Shown here: positions 1 through 13,500 of the stretch, one piece after another
Numbering within the stretch: position 1 is the first letter of the stretch
Layout of the letters: each line of letters starts with the position of its first letter
Assembly: GCA_033675265.1 (NCBI GenBank)
Contig: JAUJYZ010000049.1
Coordinates: forward strand, 301,814 to 365,813
DNA: 64,000 bases
Direction: 5' to 3'
Source: Actinostola sp. cb2023
Lineage: Eukaryota; Cnidaria; Anthozoa; Actiniaria; Actinostolidae
The notes under the pieces: generated by a model
Database searches by the model: none
What the model saw: only the letters and a program-made list of their open reading frames with translations
What the model was told of the DNA's origin: nothing
Position numbers and translations under genes: made by a program

Positions 1-354
1 TGGGAAACTATTTGGCTCGAGGTCATGGAAGTATGGACCGAGCGCAGCGTTTTATCATATGACCATTTCATATGGACCATTTTGGTACTAAATATCATTC
101 AAGAACACAAACGCGCGATTAAGTTAGAAGAACCAATCAAAAAATTTTCTCAAAAATAAAAAAGTGTGTTCACTTTCATTGTTCACATTTAAAAAATACA
201 TTTTGCTGCAAAAAAAGCATAACAAATCTCCTGACAAAAATCGAGCAGGGCCGGATGGCTTTTTCCGGACTGGGTACGTCACCACGTCTGGTCCTTACCA
301 CGTGACGTTTTCCCAATGGTTTTATTAAGAGCGCGCGCATGGGGAAATACAGGT
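1..354. other. No gene recognised; remnant of a TIR element
   Basis: The first ~60 bases (GGTCATGGAAGTATGGACCG) resemble the element at 39892-40078. The rest is AT-rich and no exon, RNA gene or paired repeat was recognised. Confidence 0.4.
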
Positions 355-570
355 CATAGAGTCGTTTTCGTATGAGTGGGAAGTAGTTACGGTACGGTTC
401 GTACCATGCGGTGACCGTATCGCGCCATCATCATGCCGTATCCAAGCATTCTGATTGGTTGAGCGATGATTTTGCGCGTTGTGATTGGTTGAATACAATG
501 TCTTCGATTCCGTACTGTGACCGTAGCTCCGTACCGTAGGTTTCCCACTCATACGAAAACGACTCTATGA
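355..570. mobile_element. Family A TIR element (MITE)
   Basis: A perfect 29-bp inverted repeat flanks a 216-bp element whose ends contain AGAGTCGTTTTCGTATGAG and its reverse complement. The interior holds GGTACGGT and several ATTGGTTGA motifs. No coding capacity. Other copies are at 5760-6194, 32609-32670 (half) and 50785-50977. Confidence 0.85.
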
Positions 571-1112
571 TAATAAAGGTTCTTACACCGAGGTCATGCC
601 GAAAATAACGAGGATCAGAATATGTATGCTGTGCCTGACATTACTGACAGGGATGAGCCAAGAGAGTATGTTAAAATCTAGTTTGTCGTGGTTTTCGTCC
701 AAAATATCGAACGTACATGTATGTAAGAAAACACAATAACTCGGAAAATGAGCCTGGAAACAAACTGTATGCTGGTCTCCGCTAGCCAATACTTTGAGCC
801 CCCTCCGAGTACAAGGTCGAACATTGAATTTGATACAGCATAGCACTTGATATACATCTAATGTACATGTATGAAGCAACGCACGCAGATTCAGTAATGC
901 ATTGCTTATTAACGGTGCTTGTCTTTTGTCACACATAGCATAAATGGTGTCCTGAGTCTGCGTATGTCACTTGTACTTATGTCGCTAGTGAGGACCAGGC
1001 TTTAGTAAATTTTTCCAAGGCATTGAAATTAAATGCACTGCACCTCTGCCCTCCTTGAAAATGGTCACTACCCTGGAAAGAAACTGAGACTGGGAGAGAG
1101 GGTTGATGTTAC
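571..1112. other. Downstream of the last visible CAAP1 exon
   Basis: No exon was recognised. Two copies of a motif containing GTACATGTATG lie near 715 and 862 in direct orientation. The sequence 1000-1112 reads on in frame from the CAAP1 exon if the GTAACA donor is not used. Confidence 0.4.
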
Positions 1113-3476
1113 CTTGTTCAGGCTCTACTGGTGGCTGCTGGGATACCTTGGGTTCTTCAATCAATTCATCAATTTCTTCTTGATTAGGAGACACGCTCAT
1201 TTCTTCTAGAATGCTGGTCTTTGTTGGTGTCTCTTCAACAGGCTTTGCAAGATTATCTACCTATATTGTAATTATATGCCAGTAAAATTACTTAGTGAAA
1301 TTGTAGTTTATTTAGAGGTTAATGCACTCGAGCGAGTGGGTTATCAGGATTTACATTGTACCTGCACGAGTTCACTAACAATGAACAAGAAATTTAAATA
1401 CTGCACGAGGCATAACCGAGTGCAGTACGAGGCGTAACCGAGTGCAGTACGAGGCGTAACCGAGTGCAGTACGAGGCGTAACCGAGTGCAGTACGAGGCG
1501 TAACCGAGTGCAGTACGAGGCGTAACCGAGTGCAGTACGAGGCGTAGCCGAGTGCAGTACGAGGCGTAACCGAGTGCAGTACGAGGCGCAACCGAGTGCA
1601 GTATGAGGCGTAACCGAGTGCAGTACGAGGCGTAATCGAGTGCAGTACGAGGCGTAACCGAGTGCAGTACGAGGCGTAACAGAGTGCAGTACGAGGCGTA
1701 ACCGAGTGCAGTACGAGGCGTAACCGAGTGCAGTACGAGGCGTAACCGAGTGCAGTATGAGAACATTTTGAGTTCATTGTTAGTGAACGAGTGAAGGTAA
1801 AATCCCGATAACTCGTGAGCAAAGAGGGCGTTAACATTTTAATTATTCAATTTGAATACATTGCGGAGGCAAGCTAATACTAACTAATACTAATACCGTG
1901 GAGTAAAAGCCATGGGTAAAGAATTTACACCACAGCTTTTACACCACGATAATGATGTCGCCATGGTTGTCACGTCACATAACCATGCGTCATGTGGTAC
2001 AAATCAACCAACCAGAACGTTGTCAAGAACCAGGCCGTTGAAGCAAGGCAGAGTGAGTCAATGTACATACACATGTACATGTAGTTACACTTTGTGCCCT
2101 GCGTACCTTCGTTTTATTTTCAACAGGATTTTCATCTGCAGCAGTTCCTGTATTTGTACCATCATGTTGTTGTACAGTCTCTTGTGCTCCAATACTTTCG
2201 TCTGATGAGGATGACACCATTTCCTGACCTGCGATAATATGTCGCAGTCTCTTCTGTGACATCACTTCAAGCTGTTCATGGCAAAGGTTCTTAAATTCCT
2301 TGAACTTGAGTTTCTTTAAATAAAGTAAATAACAAGTTTGCTTTTGTTAGTCATCTAATAAAAATCATCTATAGGCAGATTTAGGGGGAACTGCTCAACT
2401 GAGGGGGCAGCGAGCCCCCCTTTATCTGGGGATTTTTATAAATCTATTAATTGAAGGGCTCCGTGCAAGAACAACGTACTGTAAGTGATCTGATCAAAAT
2501 CAAAATTCTCCTCAAGATTCTTTGAATTTCAAAGGAGAATTTGGGTTTTGATCACAAGTCACTTCCTCTGTTTTTGCAGGGACCCCTTCAATTGAACCCA
2601 TAAAGTTTTGATGACAAAATACACTAATGCTCCCAGGATGCAGGAAATAGCATTTCCAAGAACTACATGTACATGTGTATATTTTTTATTTTCCAGGGAG
2701 AACTTGGCCAGGCAACTGCTACAGCCTGCTTTTGAATTTCCTGGATCCGCCCCTGTTGTCAGGGTGGTGGTAAGATAGTCTTCCTTGTACATGTGCATAC
2801 ACGCTCACAGAGTCACACTCACCACAAAGGGTAATTGAAGGGCTCCCTGCAAGAACAGCATAAGTGATCTCTGATCAAAATCTAAATTCTCCTTGAGATT
2901 CTTTGAATTTCAAAGGAGATTTTGGGTTTTGATCACAAGTCACTTACTCTGTTCTGGCAGGGAGCCCTTCAATTTAAAAGACACTTTTATAGTCAGACAT
3001 GCAGTGATAGGGCTATTGAATGGTCAAGTCAAGACTTTGCAAGACTCCAAGACTATAATAGGCATATTTTTGTGAGCCAGAGACGTTTTTTTCACCAATT
3101 TCCTTTTTCAAAATCCGAGACTCTAGATGGCTTTTTGCGAAAAAATGAGACTTCAAAACCTGCGAAATTTGATCGAAATTTTGCGAGACTGACTTTTTGC
3201 AGGGACCATTCAACACCCCTAGTGATAACATGTACCTTCAGAGAATCAGGTAGCAGGTCCTTGACCTCTTTTTTGCTGACTAGTGTAAATATCTCCTTGT
3301 GCAATTGCTTCCTGTCATCGACATAGCCTGACAATGGCTTTATGTCAAAGATTTCTTCGTCTGACCCATCTGAAGGCGACAGTGATTTTGGTGTTCTTTT
3401 CTTGTGTTTCTTGGATTTTTTGTGAGTGTGATTACTTTCACCAGCAGAGGATTTATGTTTCTTGTGGCTTGTTTTC
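1113..3476 (-). CDS. CAAP1: CAAP1-like protein, partial (three internal exons)
   Basis: Exons in transcription order are 3236-3476, 2107-2313 and 1113-1260, and the phases join cleanly (1+240 nt, 207 nt, 147+1 nt). The first exon encodes a Lys/Ser/His-rich stretch and then the block KPLSGYVDDRKQLHKE and VKDLLPDSLK. The second opens with KLKFKEFKNLCHEQLEVMS. Together these match the conserved core of caspase activity and apoptosis inhibitor 1 with the same spacing between blocks; in human that protein modulates apoptosis through caspase-10. The third exon is acidic (EEIDELIEEPK). Donors are GTACAT, GTACGC and GTAACA, all after an AG-type acceptor upstream. The start exon was not located between 3477 and 4597, and the C-terminal helix exon is presumably left of the window. 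A TIR element begins 14 bp inside the intron downstream of 3236. The family call is from recalled similarity, not a search. Confidence 0.7.
1318..1834. mobile_element. TIR element carrying a 22-bp internal satellite
   Basis: The outer arms (about 1318-1390 and 1765-1834) are imperfect inverted repeats that share GAGTTCACTAACAATGAAC and GTTATCNGGATTT. The inside is almost entirely a tandem repeat. It lies in the CAAP1 intron between exons 2107-2313 and 1113-1260. Confidence 0.75.
1401..1757. repeat. 22-bp tandem repeat, about 16 copies
   Basis: The unit contains ACGAGGCGTAACCGAGTGCA and is repeated with a few substitutions. Because 22 is not a multiple of three, open frames on the minus strand cycle through the same peptide pattern; these are not genes. 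Confidence 0.95.
2449..2593. mobile_element. Family B TIR element (MITE)
   Basis: A 145-bp element with ends TTGAAGGGCTCC and its complement. The inner hairpin is built on TGATCAAAATC, AAATTCTCC and TTTCAAAGGAGAAT. Confidence 0.85.
2833..2974. mobile_element. Family B TIR element (MITE)
   Basis: A second full copy, 142 bp, in the same orientation as 2449-2593 and in the same CAAP1 intron. Its ends (TTGAAGGGCTCCCTGCAAGA) pair perfectly over the first 14 bases. Confidence 0.85.
3008..3222. mobile_element. Family C dispersed element
   Basis: About 215 bp, ending in GACCATTCAACACCCCTA with a matching inverted start. Interior words GCAAGACTCCAAGAC and CTTTTTGCGGGGACC recur at 5888-6097 and, truncated, at 27281-27443. 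Confidence 0.8.
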
Positions 3477-3609
3477 CTTTAGAGAAATAAATAAATAAAT
3501 AAATAAATAAAAATATGTACACTCAACTAAGCTGGACACCCTCTAGACCAACTATTGGTGTTCAGGTGCCTGCCTTATTTATATCGTAGAATCCCGGATA
3601 TAAGCCCAC

Positions 3610-3727
3610 CCCCGGTTATAAATAAATAAATAAATAAATAACTGTTTATTTAAGTGTCCAATGCGTTCTAGCACTTGCACACTAATTGGGGGACACTGCA
3701 CTCTCACACACACTACCACTACATTCT
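3610..3727 (-). mobile_element. SINE tail, truncated
   Basis: The segment with GTTTATTTAAGTGTCCAATG and GGGGGACACTGCACTCTCAC is the 3' part, in reverse, of the tRNA-headed SINE at 37215-37530. A run of AAATAAAT repeats flanks it. Confidence 0.65.
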
Positions 3728-4597
3728 AATATTGGTTATAAGCCCAATATAAGCGATATTATTTGACTCATTTACCGTGTTCCCAGGTATCCCTTGCGAT
3801 CTCAGCTTCAATGTAGCAGGGATCACACAAAGATGAAAACGCCTCTGCTCTTTGTCATGTACAATGTACCGTAGTTCCCAAGATGGGGGGCAAAATGATG
3901 AAGAGAGAATTGTGTTTGTGTTGGCTCCCACATTGGTCATTGGGAAGTAAGCTTATATGTATACGTAAGATATATATTACAAGGGACCCATATGTCAAGG
4001 GGCACTATATTTAGAGTGAGGTGCGATATTGCGGAAAAATTATGCAAGCTCAATCAATTTATTAGAAAACGACGAACGAAGTTGTGTCAATTTCCTTAAT
4101 TTGCATACTGTTTCTGCAATACCGCAGTTTAGTGTATATTTACAACCAGTTATCCCCCTGTCTTACTTTTGCTTGTGTTTCCTCTTTTTTGTTTTCTTGC
4201 TCTTTTCAGATATGTGAGTTGAGGAATCTGGAGAAACCCCTCGATGGTCCATTGGCATTGCAGCTTTAAATATGTTCAAAATATTTACATATTTTAACGT
4301 TCTCAACGGCGTAGAAAAGAACAGCAGAATCTAGACGAGTTTATACTTGTGTTCACCACACAAGAGACCTCGTTGTCGTTACATTTTAGAGTAAAAAGCG
4401 CATTCAAAGAAGAGCATTTATACTTCCATGGAGGCCGCCATCTTGGTTTAGTTTGACAGCGTGGTCCTGGGGAGAGAGCAGAAGAACGCCTGGTTGAAGT
4501 GAGCAAAAAAGGAAAGAGTTGACTGTAGTTGCAATTATGTTCGCAACATGCTGCCGAAATTAGTTCCTTGTTCCTAGAATATCCACTCCTAAATACC

Positions 4598-7500
4598 ATG
4601 GCCTCGTTTCTCAAGTATATTAGAAAAACCACGTCAATATCGTTAGTACTTTCGCGAAATTCCTGTTGCACAATTCGAACGCTTCATCATCTTCGTTCGG
4701 CCACGAAATCTTCTGCTTTCTCTAAATTCTCGTTTCCAAACTTTCCAAAGAATCCACAAGTCAGTCACTTTACCAACGACGTTAAACTCTTAACGCTGAG
4801 GAGCTTCAATCGCGTGTCTTCGCTTCCAATCCAAGGATCAAGCGTACATAGAATAAGATACATTTATATGCGTCCCTCTACATGGAGATGTAACTCAAGA
4901 GGATTTCATACCAGCGCTAGAAGAGATGCGTGGCCCATTGCTGTATTATTAGTTAAGTTTCTTGGACCGCTCTCCAACATTTCTAAACTTGTGGCAATGG
5001 TTGGTGGAAGGTGAGTCGGGGGGGGGGGGGGTACGTCTTTGTGCGGACTGGGGAGTGAAAAGGAAGGGGCCCTCCCCCTTCCCTTTGAGCCTGTTCACAG
5101 GCTACATGTAGCTGCTGCACTGTTTGGGGATTTATACCATTTCGAGCAGCTGAGGCAAGACGTTTTTAAATAAATTGGAGATATATAAATGGGGTAATCA
5201 ATACTTTTGCAGTCAAAGGCTATTCATACATATTCATTCTGGTACTTACAATATAAAGTGACAATAAGATTATTATTTTTTGAAGAAACTAAACAAATTT
5301 CTACTTTGTTCAACAGGACTTTTCGAAAGTGGTACCAAAAACTCAGTCCTCAGTACAAGCAAATGCTCTTAAATGACAAAAGAACAGAGAAACTGGTCAT
5401 CATTGTTGGTGTTTTTGGGGGCCTGTCTATTGGATACTATCTATTTCATTTAGAAGAAACACCTTTCACGGGTAGAGTTAGATTTATGCCTCTTGGGAAT
5501 GCGCAGATGGAACAAATTATTGAATCTGAATACAAGCAGACTTTGGAGCTCTGTGGTGAACATATCCTACCTGTCAATCACCCTGACCATATAAGGGTGT
5601 TCCGAGTAACAAAGCGGCTTGTGTTGAGTAATCAGTGTAAAGAGACGGAAGGCATTAAATGGCAGGTTAACATCGTTGATACTCCTGATATGAATGCATT
5701 TGTACTACCTGTAAGTATTGCATAATGTTGCCATGGTAACATCATTGCTATATTGTATTTAGAGTCGTTTTCGTATGAGTGGGAAGTAGTTAATATGGTA
5801 CGGTTTGTGCTGTGCAGTGTCTACCGTTCCATGTTCAAGCATTTCTGATTGGTTGAGCACTGATTTTGCACGCTGTGATTGAATAGAAGGGGTATCGAAT
5901 GGTCAAGGCGAGAATTTGCAAGACTCCAAGACAAGGCATATTTTTGCAAGCCCGAGACGCGTTTCACCGATTTCCTTTGTTTTCAAAATTCGAGACTCTG
6001 AGACAGCTTAATTTTGCGAAAAAACGAGACTTCGAGACCCGCAAAATTTCGGCGTTGCAAGACTCTGACTTTTTGCGGGGACCATTCGACACCCCTAATA
6101 GATATGCATACATACATGTATGTCTTTGATTCCTTACTCATGTGACCATGTAACTCCGTGCTATAGGTGTCCCACTCATACGAAAACAACTCTCATTGTT
6201 TACAATGATAAATACTCTACATGTTATAAACTAATGTTATTACTATTATTCTTGTATCATGCAATATTTCTAGAATGGCCAGATATTTATGTTCAAAGGT
6301 ATGCTGGATGTTCTAGCCAATGATAGCGCTTTAGCAACGATACTTGGACATGAGATGGCACATGCTATACTAAAACATGGGGTAGGTGACCAGGATGCTG
6401 CAATGTGAGCATGGCATAGACAATGGAATTATAAGCCACACATTATGAATTACCGTATTCACTGGCGTATAAGCCGCACTTTTTTTCCGAAAATCGCAAT
6501 CCAAAGTTGAGGGTGCGGCTTATCTGCGAGAACATTGGGAATTGGGTACCAGAAATTTACATAAAATTAACATAAAAGTATAAAAGAGTACGCACATCAT
6601 TCGTGTGTTTATTACTATTATAGTTACTCCTAAAAGCATTATCCATTGGTTAGACGTTTTAAAAACAGGCAAATTAACGGGTGCTAACACCTTTTCAGAC
6701 AGTTTAACAATCGTGCTAATGCATGGTTTTACTACAAGACCTAACGGTTTGCTAAAGTGTTTTTCATTGATGAGCGGGATGGTTCACGTGCTAACACAAC
6801 ATGTGTCAATCAAGTGTCTCAAACATAAGTTGGTGGGAAATATCACCATTCTTCCAGCACTTCACGACTTGCTAATCTTCTCTGTATGATCGTTCCAATT
6901 TACATGTAATACGAACATATCCTGATAAGTAACCGTAAGGAGTTCAGAATACGAAGATATTTCGATAAGTATAACCGTAAGCAGTTCGGTTGTGCTCGTT
7001 GTATGATGTGAACTGCACGAGACTGCGGAGCAATAATACTTCGGGTTTATTTCGATACGAGCTCGGAAACTATATGATCCGTTTGGTGGCCAACGGGAAA
7101 AAAAAGAATGCCCATTTTATAACTCGGGCTTCCTCCAGAAGTGCCCGAGTAAAAAACATTTCATCCAAAATTTGCATTGCCAAACTCGGGGTGCGGCTTA
7201 TCTGCGAGTGCGGCTTATACGCTGGTGAATACGGTAATCCTATTAACTGAGTTGTATAAAAAATGTATATAATTATATAACTATTATTTAAACATGAAAG
7301 ACATCGTTGAGCTGGGATGCTCATTCCAAAGATGTATGTTTTTCTTGCTGACCAAATCCATGTACATCTCGTACAATGTCCCAATGCTTTATTGCATTTA
7401 TTAGGTATACTTAATTAATAAATGCAATAATATTGCTTGATTTTCATCAATGTCTTTCTGAGCATGAGGAATTTTCATCAGCTGAATTGCAACTTTTGAA

Positions 7501-10500
7501 TATAATTTTCTCTACTTGATCTATAGCAGTCATAATAATAATTAATAATAATAATATTAATAAATCGGTTCTTATATATAGCGCATTTCACATTGTCTCA
7601 ATGCGCCGTTTACAACTGATGGAGGACTTTTTCGGGCTTCATATGAAGGTGCCCATATGGCAGCCGAGCAGCTTACAATCATGAGGAGTTAGTATGTTAG
7701 TGTGTTATGCCTCCAATTTGAAGTAGGCTGTTGAACTGGATAACAATCCCCTACTTTTACAAAGAGTTCAACAGGTTCTTTAATGTCCCCCGTGAAACAG
7801 GTTAGATTAGGGTCGGGAGACAGCTAGACCTACGGTTTAATGTCATGCATGGAGGACATGCAGTGGTTCGCCCTACATTTTAAGGCAAATAATGAGATTC
7901 AAGGATTGTTAACAGCTGAATGAAACCAAGCCATTAATTAACCATTAATAATAGGTTCATGCACTGACTTTATTGCAAGTGTTTCATTTTCATGCAGGCA
8001 GAGCAAGCAAGTCTTCATGGTGTCATCAATCTATTCATTGTCGTGTCGTTAGCAATATTTTGGGCCATTCTACCAACTGACTACCTTGCCATTGCTGCAC
8101 AATGGATACAAGATCAAATTTTAACAGTAAGTATTATAGTATGAAAATATAAATTCATATATAGCTAATTGCATAATCGTTGTCGGGTTGAAAATCATGA
8201 AAGCTATGACCAAAAGGAATTCTGGGAAATTAAAACTCTCAAATAACACCGTCAAATGATCGACCATTTTATGCAGACTTGTAGGATCTTAGTTAAATAG
8301 CTCATATACCTTCAAAACTATGAGAACATTGAATATATCTGTATGTAATGCACCGACAACGATTATGCAATTAGCTATATATGTATTCAGAGATTTAGAT
8401 CAGACCAACTCAACAAAGCAGATTTCATATATATACTGTATAATTGGCTGTGAAAAACATACGACAGAGACGCGTCATGTATGACGTCGACCTTTTCTTA
8501 GTACGAAATAAATAAATGAGGGTATATACATATAGATATTTACTTTATTTGATTTTAAAATGATGCAATTGAAATCAGAAAACATAGTTAACACATTTTA
8601 TATAAGTAGGCTGATACACCTGCCGCACGTTGTCACTACCACCCCCCCCCTATTTTATTGTCAGTACCCCCCTCCTGTTTCCCTGTCAGCTTACTTACAC
8701 TACCTCAATCACAATTCCAGGTGATTTCAGGCAAGTACAAGCCATTCAAAGGCATAATAAAACAACTTCCGGTTCAGAGCCTCGTTTTCATGTCAATGAA
8801 ATACTGGACCTCAAGGTGCGCGATACCAGCAACAAAATCGTACAACTTGTCGCGCAACATTTTCAGATTGTTCGTTGCAAGTTGCACAGCAATGTTTCTC
8901 ATATTACCATCGTTCGCGCAACTTGTCGCGCAACAAATTACATTTTCGGTCATTTGTTGCAGGTTGCAAAACTTTGTTGCATGAAGTAGAAAAATGTGTT
9001 GCGCGACAAGTTGCGCGAACGATGGTAATACGAGAAACATTGCTCTGCATTTTGCGCGAACGATGGTAATACGAGAAACATTGCTCTGCAACTTGCAACG
9101 CAACAATGTTGCGCGACAGATTGCACGATTTTGTTTCCCGTATTACTGCACCTATAAATAAAGTCGATTTTGAGGATATTCCCGTGCATATAATTTTGTA
9201 GACTTTTAGTATGTTGTTCTAGACGCTATTCCGAACTATATTATGCAGATAAACCTTCTGTTGTAATTTTTTTCGTAAATGGCTGGACAGTAATTAAAGA
9301 CATATCGTATTAATCGCAAATCGGCTAAACTTCAGAATACCCCGCAAATAATTTGCATAACAATAGAATCGATTGTATTTTACGTCGTTTTCAAAGAGTG
9401 CCGCTATAGACAGATTTCGTATGACTGTGAAAAATCACGGCGCACGGCACGACACGGTCACGGCACGGATTCATTCGAAATCCTAAATCATCACGGTCAC
9501 GGCACGGCACGTCCGTGCCGTAAGTTTTTCACAGTCATTCGAAATCTGCTCTAAGAGCTTGACTAGTTGCGGGGTATTCTGAAGTTCCTCCTTGTCGACA
9601 ACACAATGCGCAATGAAACTATAATAGACGACACAAACAATCACAAACTGAATAAATTATCGTTTTGTCGACAACACAATGCGCATTCAAACTATTATAA
9701 TATGACCTAAGAAAATCCTGCAATTCGATTGGCTGAGAGGAGTGGTATTTCAGCGTAATAGTGGTATTTCAAGCTCTCAGGAGTGGTATTTCAAAATCAC
9801 CATGGTAACCATTGTTTGAGCACCAAGCATGACATCCAAGATGCGAGAGCGGTCAACGGTGTGCTGGGAGATGGACAACTGTTCTATTGTTCCAGCCAGA
9901 AAAGTTTATTGATATTTTTGCCAGCAACGAACTTGAGGAGAGAAACACCGAAATGTCACCAAGATAACCTTGTCAGCCCAAAAAACTTCTCCCAGACAAC
10001 TTTTTTTCTGAACATCCCACCCCCCAAAAAAACGTTTCCCAGATACTATGTTTTTTTCGAACCAAAAAAAAATGTTTCCCAGATACTATTTTTTTTCCGA
10101 ACCAAAAAAAAACGTTTCCCGGGTACCCAAAAAAACTTTCCCAGGTGTTTTCAATCTGGAGAACCAAAAAAAATGTTTCCCAGGTGTTTTCAATCTGGAG
10201 AACCAAAAAAAAACGTTTTCCATGCAGGTGTTTTCAATATGGAGAACCAAAAAAAACGTTTTCCAGGTGTTTTCGATATGGGAAACCAAATAAAACGTAA
10301 AAAAATTACCAGGAGTCTTAAACGTTTGCCAGGAGTTTTGAATCTAATTGAGCGAGGGGTACTTTTTTCCCAGACCAGATGAAATTCATAATTAATGTCA
10401 TTCCCAGCAAACTACCGTCAGAACAGCTTTTCCACTGAACAGATGCCGTTGACCGCTCCTGAAGATGGCGGATAAACCCGACAGAGTTTTTCTCGCTAAA

Positions 10501-13500
10501 AAAGCTGAAATATACCTAGAAACAAATCTCAAGAACAACAAATTGAAAAAGTACATCAACATGGATATATTGTTGACAAATCAGGAAGGTTTTCTTTGGC
10601 TGAGACTGCAAAAATCAGCGAGAAACGATCGACTGTTGATCGTGCTAAAGTTAAGGTTTTCCTGCTTTAGATCGAGAAGTGAATTAAGAATTATTGCTGA
10701 AAAAGTTAAAAATAAAGCTTTAGAAACCTCTTGTTTCTGTTTTCTTCATTTGTTATCTAATTTATGAACGTTTTTCTATGAAAATAATTTACTTGAGAGC
10801 ATTTTCCATTAGTTCATGGTAAAACTACAGACAAACTGATCGAAATTGCAGGATTTTCTTAGGTCATATTATAAACATTTAATAGCATGTTTTGTACGTG
10901 ATATTTGGGATAAATACCACTCGTGATATTTCAAAATTGTCACAAATTTCACTCGCCGGAGGCTCGTGAAATTTTGTTAACAATTTTGAAATATCACTCG
11001 TGGTATTTATCCCAAATATCGCTACAAACCATGCTATTACCTATACTAATTGACGACACAAACAATCGCAAATTGAATAAATTATCGTTTTGTCGACCAC
11101 ACAATGCGCAATGACAAACAATCACAAACTGAATAAAATATCGTTTTGTCGACAACACAATGTGCAATGAAACTATAACTGAGGACAGAAATAATCGCAA
11201 ATTAAATAAATTATCGCTTTGTCGACAACACAATGCGCAATGAAACTATAATTGAAGACACAAACAATCACAAACTGAATAAATTATCGTTTTGTTGACA
11301 ACACAATGCACAATGAAACTATAATTGACGACACAAACAATCACAAACTGAATAAATTATCGTTTTGTCCACAACACAATGCGCAATCAAACTATAATTG
11401 ACGACACAAACAATCACAAACTAAATAAATTATCGTTTTGTCGACAACACAATGCGCAATGAAACTATAATTGACGACACAAACAATCACAAACTGAATA
11501 AATTATCGTTTTATCGACAACACAATGCGCAATGAAACTATAATTGACGACACAAACAATCACAAACTAAATAAATTATCGTTTTGTCGACAACACAATG
11601 CGCAATGAAACTATAATTGACGACACAAACAATCACAACTGAATAAATTATCGTTTTATCGACAACACAATGCGCAATGAAACTATAATTGACGACACAA
11701 ACAATCACAAACTAAATAAATTATCGTTTTGTCGACAACACAATGCGCAATGAAACTATAATTGACGACACAATGGGCGTGTAACACCTGTCACGTGACT
11801 TTTTAAATTTTCACCGCAGACAAACGAAAATATCATAACTGGAAAGAGCATACTAAAGTTAGTAAAAGTGGAAAGTTTGAAGGGAAATACGTAAATAGGG
11901 CAATAGTTACAGGCATTCAAACTTTGCCTTTTTTGTATGGAAATGTTAGCGAAAAACCCATTCAAATCCTTGTCAAAGCGGGAAACTTTGAAAGCCTTTA
12001 ACTTTTTTCTTATTTGCTTGATTCTTTTCAAATTTTCAAATTTTACTAATTTTAGTATGCTCTTTCAAGTTATGGTATTTTCGTTTGTCTTCGGTGAAAA
12101 TTTAAAAAGTCACGTGACAGGTGTTACACGCCCATTACAAACAATCACAAACTGAATTTATAAAATAACTATGATATAACGCACGCTCTGATTGGCTGAA
12201 AACCCATGTTCTATGAGAGCACAGAAACATGGTTTCGATGACCTTGAACAATCTTGAAGCGATGCAGTGGATTTGATCGACCACAAATATATTTTTTCTG
12301 TTGTCAAACAGGTTTTATTTACATAACAAAAGCCATAGAATTACAGTTTTTCTTGTTTAGTTAAGTTCAAGTTCTATCTAGATGTGATTTTGCTTATTCT
12401 AAACCGAAAATTTGCAAGAATTGAGCTTCAATTTCAAACACACCTGACTCGACGAATCGTCCAATGGGCTTGTAACACCCGCCACGTGACTTTTTAAATT
12501 TTCACCGCAGACAAACGAAAATACCATAACTGGAAAGAGCATACTAAAGTTAGTAAAAGTGGAAAGTTTGAAGGGAAATACGTAAATAGGGCAATAGTTA
12601 CAGGCATTCAAACTTTGCCTTTTTTGTATGGAAATGTATGTTGGAGGGCAACGCTTGCCCTCCAAGCGACCTTGTCAAAGCGGGAAACTTTGAAAGCCGT
12701 TAACTTTTTTCTTATTTGCTTGATGTTTTTCAAATTTTCAACTTTTACTAATTTTAGTATGCTCTTTCAAGTTATGTTATTTTCGTTTGTCTTCGGTGAA
12801 AATTTAAAAAGTCACGTGGCGGGTGTTACAAGCCCATTATTTTTGTTCACAAAAACGAAGAAAGCTAAATATAAAGGCTCAGTTTTCTCAATCACATAAA
12901 CTTACTAACCATTTTGTAAGTTCTATAGCTACCCTTATTTTCTCAAGTGTACGACTGAAAATATCAAGAAAAGATAGCCGTATTCTGCGTATTTAAGCTT
13001 ATAACTTTCTCACAAAAGAGTAAAAACAGAGCGATTCTTGTAGCTACACGGCGGGTTCGCCAGAACATTCATATCTCTAGTAAAATATGTCAAAGAGAAA
13101 AAATATCTTCAAATGTCTCAGAAACGTCCATCGTTTATACATTCTTGTCGAGAAAAGCGATGAAAAGATTCAAAAATACGACAAAAACTGTAGATTTGGC
13201 TACCTGACTTCGTGCTCCATTCATCAAGTTGTCAAATATTTCAGAAAGTTTGACGACTCTTCGTCATTGATCGTGATTCGGCTCAGCTTTTCTCACTTTT
13301 CTTCGTGTTTCGTGTTCACAGGATACAAAACGAAGGGTAACCAGCATTCTTCTGTAATTTTCTGACAGAAAATAGCATTCTTCAAAACGTTTTTCCTGTC
13401 AAAACACTAAACGGCACTGATAACTGACTTTGCCATTTGATTTCTTTCGTGAGATTTGATTGGATGATGGGCGATTTCTGACGTTTTTCAGGAGAATTGC

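Noticed and set aside
1344..1837. Two open frames of about 140 codons on the minus strand
   Set aside because: They are translations of the 22-bp satellite; the same peptide phrase repeats in each frame.
4303..4671. 122-codon minus-strand frame over the OMA1 start
   Set aside because: It is antisense to OMA1 exon 1. I could not join it in phase to the CAAP1 exon at 3236-3476.
9783..10382. 199-codon open frame
   Set aside because: Most of it is the A-run/GTTTCCCAGG minisatellite, and open frames exist on both strands there.
11756..12899. Recurrent peptide-like frames (FTNFSMLFPVM type) shared by several loci
   Set aside because: They are translations of the long-hairpin element arms; the similarity is at the DNA level and the frames are cut by stops or loops.
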